In this document: piece by piece, positions 54,990 through 64,000 of the stretch
Layout: each line of letters starts with the position of its first letter
How positions within the stretch are numbered: position 1 is the first letter of the stretch
Assembly: GCA_002633005.1 (NCBI GenBank)
Contig: NMRA01000009.1
Coordinates: 30,923-94,922, forward strand
Reading direction: 5' to 3'
Source: Phoronis australis
Lineage: Eukaryota; Phoronida; Phoronidae
DNA length: 64,000 bases
Translations under genes and position numbers: made by a program
Notes under the pieces: model-generated
What the model was told of the DNA's origin: nothing
Database searches by the model: none
The model's input: the letters and a program-made list of their open reading frames with translations, nothing else

Positions 54990-57367
54990 AAAACTGACAA
55001 GTTAAATACAGGGCCGCCATTAAAAAACATTTGAAATACGTCAATAATTTTTTTAGGTTTTATGATGGTTTAGGTTAACGAATGTTTTACAGTAACAATA
55101 TGGATGGAGTTAGTAGCCTTACTTAATCTAACTGAAAGATGGCTAATTTTTACCTTGATTATGATGTTGTATGTGGTTTCAGTAAGGAACAACCTTCATT
55201 CATTTTCTGTAACTAGCAATGCCCATTTGTGTTCTTTGCCAAATAATAAAATGTCAAAAAGCAAAAAATGTTTTAACCCTGTCGGGGTGTTTAGTTCCAA
55301 CAATGTTTGAAATATTCTGATCCTAGTTTACATCTGAAAGTGATACAGATCCTGGTTTACATCTGAAAGTGATACAGTTGGTCTGCATGAATATACAAGA
55401 CTGTTAGAAATGTTGCTAAATGTACGTCATTGTTTTAACCTATTTGTGGAGTGTGACTGACACACATGTCTGCCAAAATTCAAGAATTTGATGCTGAAAT
55501 CTAGAATGATTGCATTGCAGAGATTACAGAACATTACAGTCAAGGATGAATTCTGTTTTACCATGTTAACGTGGTTTGACGCATTTTGCCAAAAAACACT
55601 TAAACACTTGTTTTATGACATTGCATAAAACATTTGTAATTGATTTTGTTTTTCAAATAACTGATTAAAAAAGAGGCGCCATCAAATTTCACAATGACGT
55701 CATACTAAACAAAAGGAACACACAAGTGTATGCATTAGGTATGATAAACTTATCTTAGATTGTTCACATTAACTAAGAACGCATTTACGCTCACGGTGAT
55801 GTCAATACGTTTTCAAGGACAACATGACTGTCATTCAGGAATCGTTGCTGAACTGATGCACAAGAACTCAGGTCACGGAAATAGATGGGAATAGTCGATG
55901 ATATTCTGACCTCGGCCGAGGTACAAAATTGTGCTCAAAAGGGCTTTTAGTTTGATAACAGAAAGGATGTGAACATTATGGCATATTGCATATTACTAAA
56001 TTTGGTATGTATTTTTAAGTTTTTGAACTAGATTACCCTTTGATGGTAAAAGCCCTGAAAATATATCCTAATAGGGCAATAATTTTAGAAGTACTCAATT
56101 CAATTACTTGTTGAATTTAATACTGAACTAAATACTTAGTTTGTGTTCTTATTCTAATGAAGGTAATATTAAACATCACAAAGATAACGTTTGAACCGAT
56201 AAGTTGTGAAAACATAAGCAACCAGTCAACAGGTAAAAAAATGCCACAACAGTCATTAAGACAGTAAAGCCATGCGTGATCTAAACAAGACACCTTTGAG
56301 TAGTGAAGCATAAAATTTGAGTCGTCTGTAATTTCATGCTGAATGCCACTACACAATGAACTATAACACGCCTTTGGGCGGAAGATGGCTTTCAAATGGG
56401 CAAGTCTTCAAGCAGTTTTTGGTTTGAAATTGTTAAGGGCGAAATTCTAACCTTTTCTCCGAGTCTCATTCACATCAATCAGAATCAAATTAAAATCAAA
56501 TATAAACTAAAACATCAAAGAATTCAACTTGGCCAGAGTAAGGGGCACCGGCATGTGTCACACAACAATAAACTCTAGTTAACAATAGTAAACACAAGGA
56601 TTTTTGAATTTTCTGGCTATTTAATAGTCTCAATATAGCTCACCCAAGGACAATGAACGGAATACTTTTGATTAGCCGACCAGAACAGCCCAAGGCGCGA
56701 TACCTTAAGGTCATCAAGTACAATGTAGACAGGAGATGAAGCCAGGAAGCACTAAGCTATGTTTATAGTAACATGGTGCATCTCAACCCAGAGGAATCAG
56801 ACAACTTTATTTGACAAGATAGATCAACATCTTTTGTTAATACCATTGGAAACACATGTGACATTTTATTTAGAATACAGGGTCTTGACTTTCTAGCCTG
56901 TGTTACCCAACAGGTTTTTCAAATAATTCTGGTATGTAATGCATTAGCACCAGTTCCTGAGACTGCTAAGCTAGGAAAACTTAATAACATAAAGATTTGG
57001 ACAGTAATAGAAAACAGCACTGGCTTGAATTAAAAGTGGCAACACATGAAAGGAATTGGAGACTATAAACTGTTCTGCATAATCATACAGCTCCGCCCTC
57101 ACCTTTGATCTTGGGACTTAATCAAGCCAGTCACAGATTGCTTGACCTCTAAGTGTACTAGGAAACATTCTATCATTTTTTATCTCTGGTTAGACTGGAG
57201 AATTAATTCATTTCCACTTTGAGCAAACAGCCAAAAATTTCCCAGAAATTCATGATGTAAAATATTTTATCAAGTCTCAAACTATGCCATCACATTCATG
57301 AACAAAATAAAACAAAAAAATTAGGATACAACACATCAATACTATAAACAACCATCCTTCTGCTTAC
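54990..57367. other. TCF intron; nothing recognised
   Basis: AT-rich DNA; a ~29-bp duplication (atcctggtttacatctgaaa gtgatacag) lies at about 55318-55378. No exon with matching phase seen. Confidence 0.5.
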
Positions 57368-57580
57368 CTATGAGTTTCGTGTGAATTTAGAGATACAGGA
57401 ATTTCTTGCTTTGGTCCCGGCGTAATGATCGCAGGTGGTGATATGCCCGGCGGTGTAAGACCCGTATGTGGAAAGACACCTGGTGGCGAGAACCTAGCTA
57501 ACGTAGAGTTTGGAACTAAACCCGTGGCATACGGTGACCTGAAGGCTGCCGTGGTGATTGGATAGCCTGGAGTACCTTGC
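57368..57580 (-). CDS. TCF7L2: TCF exon: Pro-rich region before the HMG box
   Basis: One base, 70 codons and AG: QGTPGYPITTAAFRSPYATG, LVPNSTLARFSPPGVFPHTG, LTPPGISPPAIITPGPKQEI, PVSLNSHETH. The order YP..........YP/YA.....N.....RF.P......... HP.I.TP..KQE is the conserved run-up to the HMG box in TCF7L2 and LEF1. The conserved KQE is a known SUMO-like site in vertebrate homologues; here it reads PKQE. Confidence 0.95.
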
Positions 57581-58748
57581 CTGAAATGGAAACTATCCAT
57601 GTCATGTCTGGTAAAAATTCTTCAATTTGGCAGAAAATATATTTCCGCAAAATCCTGTTTTCCTATTTTTCAAGGGTTACTACATTGCAACAAATGTTCA
57701 AAATTTCACCAAGTGTTCAAAATATCACCAAATGTTCTTTTTAAAAAGAAAGACCGTGCAAACCATGTTAATAATGAAATAAAATTTCTGATCATTTATT
57801 TGTGTTAAATTTTTTTTTGACTATTTAACACCTCTTCCCCGCCATTTTGTCTTAAATTGAAGAATATTTTACTGCAACACAACTCCACAATGATATACAG
57901 TGATGTAAACAATATTCAGAGACAACAACTCATGAACACACAAATGCATCAAGCCTGTTTAAGACATATGAGCAACACAGCAACCCATATCAAAATTGCG
58001 TGTGAATGACTTCGCAACATGTCGTGGTCTGTGTTGCAGGCGTCGCCTGACAAGTTGCGGAATAATCCAGCAACTGCAACTTCTTGGGTGACATTGTTAG
58101 CCGGTATGACACTTGTGTGATGTCACGTTACTTTTCAACACACCTGTTACAAAACTTTTTGGCTGACAATCTCATTCATCCGCCACAAGACACAGTGTAT
58201 GTTTCTCACTTTTACAAAATGAACTTAACTCCAGATGTGCCACAAGGTAACTCATTTGAGTCGAGAGTTTTTACACTTCTCTCCATAACTGCCAAATAAT
58301 AAGAGACAACCCGGGAAATCCTTTTGTTGAATTTTTGGTCAGACTGAGTTAACTAATAGTCACAAAATCAAATGTAAGAGAAGACTAACACTAACCCACA
58401 AGAGCCAGTATGTGACTGAAGGTCAAAAAGACTGGAAATAACAAAACGTAAAAATAGGATATAGCAACCTCAGAATTTGAACGACACAGGTTAAGTACAC
58501 GACATCGGAAGTTCTAGGATGACACAAGGGGGCTGTAATTGCAAATCTAGGGTAAACTTCTGACAACGACACGCTAGCAATGTTTTTTCAGATCTTAATA
58601 CCCTGCGAGTTGGAATCGGACGTTACCTGGATTCTCGAAATGTGAAATGCATCCAGTGGAAAAATCACTATTCTGACAATAAGTTTCGTGCAAAATAATG
58701 AAGAATTACTATTAACTCTAAACTGACATAGATTAAGATTCTTTACTA
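57581..58748. other. TCF intron; nothing recognised
   Basis: No further signal before the 43-bp minisatellite. Confidence 0.5.
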
Positions 58749-58920
58749 CAAGATAACTCGTTCGCATACAACATGAAGTGACTTACCATTGCAAGATAAC
58801 TCGTTCACATACAACATGAAGTGACTTACCATTGCAAGATAACTCGTTCGCATACAACATGAAGTGACTTACCATTGCAAGATAACTCGTTCACATACAA
58901 CATGAAGTGACTTACCATTG
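58749..58920 (-). repeat. 43-bp minisatellite carrying a 5' splice site (4 copies)
   Basis: On the minus strand each unit contains GCAATGGTAAGTCACTTCAT, identical to the TCF exon end and donor at 58916/58915. Period 43, four units, single-base variants (gcatac/acatac). It starts in the last bases of the exon and extends into the intron. Confidence 0.95.
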
Positions 58921-59006
58921 CACTTGTGAGAATTCTGGACTGTATAAAGGATGAGGAAACTGAGCTGGAGCAGGACCAAAGGGTAACATGGACGCACGGG
59001 GTAAAC
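58916..59006 (-). CDS. TCF7L2: TCF exon: Pro-rich region, PAQFPHPLYSPEF
   Basis: Two bases, 29 codons and TG: LPRASMLPFGPAPAQFPHPL then YSPEFSQVQ. Acceptor tgtttgcag, donor CAATG|gtaagt. The Pro-rich segment lies between the beta-catenin-binding domain and the HMG box, where TCF proteins have Groucho/TLE-contacting sequence. The split Trp codon joins the next exon in phase. The donor sequence is repeated in four further units of a minisatellite immediately downstream. Confidence 0.85.
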
Positions 59007-62000
59007 CTGCAAACAGTCACCAAACACTTTAGGTAAGGATTAGCAATCAGCAATGGTTCATTGGAAGTAAGGCAAAAGCATACCAGTTTCCTAATACAGA
59101 TAGTTGATGCTTTATCTGGAGTGTAATTAGAAATCTGCATCACTTGTGTGGGTACAAGAATGTGCCAAGTTAAATTCTCAAACCAGAGACAAACTAATAC
59201 TGCCAGTCACATGGCAGATTCCAAAGAACAACATTGTCTATACCAGAACATCACCACTGGTTAGTTTTGACATGAGTTAAAAGGGGTCACCATAATTAAG
59301 TTCAAAAGGCAACCCACAGAAAGACTGTTATGCAAATTTGAAGCTTATGATGTAATCATGTTACAGCGAGCTTAATGAGAATGTGATATTTAATCGGTAC
59401 AAAAAAGTTCGACTGCCGTCCAGTAGACATGTGACTTGAATAATGTGACAGCAGATATTACAGTTAACAAATTGGAACAGAAATGATATCTTTTCCATCA
59501 ATTTCAAATCAACACTAGAACACGATACTACAGAACGATACAGTAAACTGAAACAAACTACAACAAACTACAACAAACTACGACAAACTACACACAACTT
59601 GTTCATGTAGCATCAGTGTCACATAACACAATGTAATAATTTGGAAACTCTTTAAAATATTAATTAGACAATTCCATTTCTCTTATAATCACCACAATTG
59701 GGATTACCATAAAAAGCTTTCAATTATTCTGAAAGGTTATTTCAGACAAGTGAAAGCAAAAAAGTAAAAAACTACATCGGTATTACACTGATAACATGAA
59801 ATAAAAATACAACAAAATAAATAGTAGGGTATGTTCAAAACAAGGTTAAATCTTAAACAGGTGGCTAGTTAATAGCACAGTTTACATTATCCATCAGAGA
59901 GGACAAATAAATTAAGTTAATGACTATGAAGAACTTGCTGGACCACAGACTAAGTAGGGCTAATAAATACAAAGGTGTAAAACTACCTCAACAAGAGTGT
60001 TTATCAGACTACACCAACAAGAGTGTTTATCAGACCCCACTGCAGTAAAGCTGTGACCACCATGTATTCAGACAACTGTAAAATCTCACTTTTGAACATA
60101 AAAATGCTAAAACTGGTCTTTTTCATTATTCAAATGTTTCTTTGCAAAAACCAGAAATACCAAATAATTGAACAAGGAACAATTTGAGACGAATTTCATA
60201 ACAGCAAACAGTCAAAATCAAAAGTTGTTGTTTGTGATGTAAGACGGGTTTATAGCTGCTTCAAACAAAGAATTGTTTTAAATGAGATTGTAATTCTGTG
60301 ATATCTGACCTTTCTGTGTCAAAGAAAAATAGCACAGAGTTTCCAACTTAACAGTGTCTCATAAATTGTATGTTGTTTAACTGAGCAAATCCACTCTATG
60401 TTTGTATGGAATAGAGATGACTAATACTCTGGCATTGTTCTAAAAAGGCATAACTACTTCTTTTCTATCCAGACAAAACTGTTTATTCATCCATTTAAGT
60501 TTAGGGTCAAGATGATCTTAAAATTGCCCTCAATTATGCTGCAGAACAAGGGTGCAGAAAACAAAAGAGTGAGATGTGTGGCAGACTAACAAGGCCAGTG
60601 GCCAAGTGGCAAGACACAGCAGACTGGGATTATGGAGACCCTTTGAAGAAACTATGTCAAATCTGACACTTAGGCCAACCATTGAATAGAGGTCAGGTGA
60701 AATCAAGTCCTGTGACACAAACCAATGACGAACATTAATTTCACACTAACAATATAAATACAGCATGTCCCTCATAATTATTGAAGTTAATTTTCAGCTT
60801 GCTGGACAATTTTCATGATTTTGGTGCACAACTGTATGCCTGTGGTTAGTGTGGGTATGTTGACTTGATTCAAGAGCTGTCAATCACATTGATAGCATTG
60901 TACTCCTGTGTTCTCCCTAGTACACAGTAGGACAGAGGATAAAAGCAAACAGGCTTTATCAGGCTCTTTCACAGTCAGTCAGCAGCAGGATACCTGCTTT
61001 TGTTAGAGCCACAGAGACTGGTCATTAATAACTGGTTGCCACTTTTAATCACTAAAAGCTACCCAGCAATACCCCCATTCACCAGCTCAACCAACTACAA
61101 AAAAGACCAAGTAAGATATTGATCAAAGAAAAATCAAAGCCAACTTGCAAGAAGTTTTAAATTTCAACAAAACGCTCTTTCCTTAAAACAATCCCAAAAC
61201 ACTGAACTATGAATTGTGATCATTAGAGAATGGGTGAAGAAATAACAGTGCAATCTAAAAATGAAAAACACCCACATGAAGAAAAAGAGGCATTATTCAA
61301 CATATCATATTTTAATATTTTAAAATATGTTCTCAGTTAACAAGTACAACTGCAAAGCAGCTGCTGTCCCTAGACCAAAATGTTTGCAGATTTTTTATTA
61401 AAAAATACGCCTGTACAGAGTTGTAGGCTTCATGGCCATTTGACCTAATGGTAACATGCTATTTCACCACAAGTTTATCTAACCCCACTACAGGGCAGTA
61501 TTTTTGTAAGCACATCTTAAGTATTTGAAATCCTCTTGGGAAATGGGCTAAGTAGCTATCCCCAACATTCCGCTATGTTATTTCAACGTCTCAGATTTGT
61601 CACATTTTTATTTATACACGACATAATAAATCTGTCTCCGAGATCAATACATAACTGTTATGACTGTGTGTTAAAATGTACACAACTCCAGTTGCTGTTG
61701 ATTACCCCAAGGGGACAAAGTGCCACATGCAATCCATGAACAAATATTTATTAATTTACTGCACTAATACAACTCAGGCACACCATTGCAATATTAAACT
61801 AATCATCTTCACGCACACTCCTCTAACATAATTTGTCACTGCACAATCATTTTTGTTTGACGCAGAGTTAAGAAGGTTGAACAGGAAACAAGTCCACCTT
61901 GTGTTAGTAAAAAGACAGCAACACACCATCACATAACTAACAGGTTAAAGTGGATATCAAAAAAGAGACAACAATATGCGCCATCACAGATGTTTCAAAA

Positions 62001-62119
62001 TGCATGCTTTCTTAAATCACATTTTTGTATAAAATAGCCAACGCGTAATAGAAAAATCAATATACTGTAACTTCAATATCAGTAAAACAATATGTTGGAA
62101 GTACGAAGATGGGCTTTGT
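59007..62119. other. Upstream TCF intron; nothing firm
   Basis: AT-rich DNA. Small direct repeats only (caaactacaa at about 59558-59590; acaagagtgtttatcagac twice near 59990-60035). No exon that would leave the one-base phase needed by the exon at 59006 could be supported. Confidence 0.45.
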
Positions 62120-62379
62120 TTCAATGTCCAGTTAAAGATAAATAGCCAGACCAAAGAGCAGCAGTTCTACTGACTGACAAGTCATTCAATGTCCTGTTAA
62201 AGATAAATAGCCAGACTAGAGAGCAGCAGTTCTACTGACTGACAAGTCATTCAATGTCCAGTTAAAGACAAATAGCCAGACCAGAGAGCAGCAGTTCTAC
62301 TGACTGACAAGTCATTCAATGTCCTGTTAAAGATAAATAGCCAGACCAAAGAGCAGCAGTTCTACTGACTGACAAGTCA
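62120..62379. repeat. 65-bp minisatellite (4 copies)
   Basis: Unit ttcaatgtccagttaaagat ... ctactgactgacaagtca, with ag/tg and cca/cta variants. Confidence 0.95.
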
Positions 62380-62381
62380 TT

Positions 62382-63210
62382 TACACCACTTACATAGCAG
62401 TGTTTCTGTATTGTAAAGCTGTATTCACATCACTTTTGGTAGCAGTGTTTCTGTATGGTAAAGTTGTATTCACACCACTTTTGATAGCAGTGTTTCTGTA
62501 TGGTAAAGTTGTGTAACGGGGGCGGTATCTACGACCAAGGCGCCCCGATTTTACGAGCCCGGTGCGGACTGAGGGTGATGTTGAAAACTAAAAGTTGGTG
62601 AATAATACATAGGTTTATTGTAAGAATATATAACTACAATTCCACACTTACAAGCAATTCAGTTGTTCCATAACTTAGTATCGCAGCGTTGTGATTTATA
62701 CAGTTCTGATACACGGGCAAGCCAGTCGCTGATTAATAGTTGTGTGTGCAAGAACGGGGCAATTTGGTTATTCAGATCCGAAAGGTGAGATGCAATCAAG
62801 CTCGGGAGGAGCCCGAGAATTGCATGGGGCTAAACTATTGGCAACCAAGTTCGGGAGGAGCCCGAAAGCTGCACAAACAGTCGCAATTTGGTGTGAGTGA
62901 AAGTGTACATGTTTGCTTCTTGAACTCTGCGACTGGACTCCTCGTGTCTGACAGAGACAAAGCTTAAGTACACAATTTCAACCAATCAGACACGATCTGA
63001 CGGGCAAGGCCCATAGCTCCTAGCTTCTGACCATATTTGGCCATGTTCAAAGGACTCAACATCATAGGAAAATTCCATACGTAATACACAGCTTGACCAC
63101 TAGAGGGCGCATATATCTTACTTACATAATCATGTCCAGGGCACTCCTGTTACAGTTGTATTCACACCACTTACATAGCAGTGTTCCTGTATTGTAAAAC
63201 TGTGTACATA
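62382..63210. repeat. ~50-bp tandem repeat split by an LTR insertion
   Basis: Units of 'cacttttgatagcagtgttt ctgtatggtaaagttgtattcacac' at 62382-62511 resume at 63155-63210 after the 643-bp insertion. Confidence 0.85.
62512..63154 (-). mobile_element. Solo-LTR-like insertion (643 bp)
   Basis: Starts TGTAAC and ends GTTACA (the TG..CA ends of an LTR), with 4-bp direct repeats gttg at 62508-62511 and 63155-63158. Read on the minus strand, it has a TATA box (TATAAATCAC, 62700-62691) and about 80 bp later a poly(A) signal AATAAA (62619-62614), then about 100 bp to the end: the order U3, R, U5. No internal gag/pol is present, as expected of a solo LTR formed by recombination. Which LTR family it belongs to is not clear. 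Confidence 0.75.
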
Positions 63211-63644
63211 CCAACTACACCTGGTTGTAACTCATTCTCTAGTTGTACCTGTTATGTAACCATTACAGTTACAACCATTGTAACCTTGTCAGTGCTTTCA
63301 CTTTCCAATTCACTCCAGTTAGTCCTTCTGTGCACCATTGTTTCCAATGAGATTTGACAGCATGGCTGCCTAGTCATGTGTTCACACTGAGACCATACAA
63401 TGTCTTACTAAACCACCATTACAGAGGCTTATAAACAAGCTACAGATACAATTTTAAAACTGGTTTTAAGGTTTTCAGACAGAGAGGTATAATAAGCTGG
63501 AAATTGGATCTAATCGTTATAGCTACTTAGGTGTGAACAGGGTACAAGTCCAAAATCATTAGTAATTATCAGGCGGAACAATGGCAGTGATGTTCCTTTG
63601 TTGTTAACCACCATAGTAACTATTTAGTGAACTGAGGAACAAAC
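63211..63644. other. TCF intron; nothing recognised
   Basis: No exon or repeat of note. Confidence 0.5.
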
Positions 63645-63962
63645 TGAAGAACAATATAAGGGATATCAAAGTGAAGAACAATATAAGGGATATCAAAGTG
63701 AAGAACAATATAAGGGATATCAAACTGAAGAACAATATAAGGGATATCAAACTGAAGACCAATATAAGGGATATCAAACTGAAGAACAATATAAGGGATA
63801 TCAAACTGAAGACCAATATAAGGGATATCAAACTGAACAATATAAAGGATATCAAACTGAAGACCAATATAAGGGATATCAAACAGAAGACCAATATAAG
63901 GGATATCAAACTGAAGACCAATATAAGGGATATCAAACTGAAGACCAATATAAGGGATATCA
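63645..63962. repeat. 27-bp minisatellite (about 12 copies)
   Basis: Unit gaagaccaatataagggata tcaaact, variants gaagaac and one 24-bp copy. Both strands keep an open frame because all lengths are multiples of three: plus (KNNIRDIKL)n and minus (SLISLILVF)n. Neither has coding support. Confidence 0.95.
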
Positions 63963-64000
63963 CCAAATAAAGCAAAATTTCATTAATTTGGGGCACAGAT

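Larger units (their letters stand above)
47966..59006 (-). other. TCF7L2: TCF/LEF transcription factor gene, partial (gene span)
   Basis: HMG-box DNA-binding partner of beta-catenin and the nuclear effector of canonical Wnt signalling. Minus-strand exons encode, in order, a Pro-rich region, the HMG box, a basic tail, a C-clamp and an acidic tail. Phases agree at every junction. Invertebrates usually have one TCF/LEF gene that predates the vertebrate TCF7, LEF1, TCF7L1 and TCF7L2 split, so the symbol is an orthology label rather than a one-to-one claim. The beta-catenin-binding N-terminus lies to the right of the window. The 3' UTR probably fills 46.1-47.9 kb. Confidence 0.97.

Noticed and set aside
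54860-55044. Minus-strand open frame continuing upstream of the HMG exon (…[12 protein letters not shown]…)
   Set aside because: It reads through the intron; the acceptor at 54860 and the phase of the exon at 57368 show that coding starts at 54859.

Overview
This is a piece of an animal nuclear genome, most likely a marine invertebrate. The genes are split into short exons (about 40 to 270 bp) with GT..AG borders and introns of 0.3 to 14 kb. The DNA is AT-rich and packed with minisatellites and small inverted-repeat transposons. The proteins (ADAMTS-type metalloprotease, family I inorganic pyrophosphatase, TCF/LEF factor with a C-clamp) are metazoan. I cannot name the species. A non-vertebrate deuterostome or lophotrochozoan would fit; this is inference.

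Layout. (1) About 0.5-15.8 kb, plus strand: the 3' part of an ADAMTS-like secreted metalloprotease gene. In order it encodes the end of the catalytic domain, one thrombospondin type 1 (TSP1) repeat, the Cys-rich region, the spacer, and a long terminal exon that opens with a half TSP1-like segment. Ten exons are supported, with reading phases that agree across every directly joined pair; one further microexon is only a candidate. The N-terminus lies off the left edge. A 1,000-N gap at 13.4-14.4 kb may hide part of a TSP1 repeat. (2) About 18.6-35.3 kb, minus strand: a cytosolic/mitochondrial inorganic pyrophosphatase. Eight exons chain in perfect phase and carry all the catalytic motifs I looked for. 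The first and last coding exons are not securely located. (3) About 46-59 kb and onward, minus strand: a TCF/LEF transcription factor, the nuclear partner of beta-catenin. Seven exons cover the proline-rich region, the HMG box, a C-clamp and an acidic E-type tail. An extra cassette exon would break the C-clamp and shift the frame. The N-terminal beta-catenin-binding exon lies off the right edge.

The three proteins act separately: extracellular matrix remodelling, pyrophosphate removal, and Wnt-responsive transcription. Their neighbourhood recalls human 10q (ADAMTS14, PPA1, TCF7L2) and 4q24-q25 (PPA2, LEF1), so it may be an old linkage.

I see no undescribed multi-gene system. The notable signals are at splice sites and in the assembly. 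A roughly 70-bp palindromic insertion sits exactly on an ADAMTS 5' splice site and duplicates it. A 43-bp minisatellite carries a TCF 5' splice site in every unit. Two decayed exon copies lie just upstream of their live exons. A solo-LTR-like insertion has a readable empty site. Three single Ns each mark the end of a local duplication, which suggests unmerged haplotype contigs.
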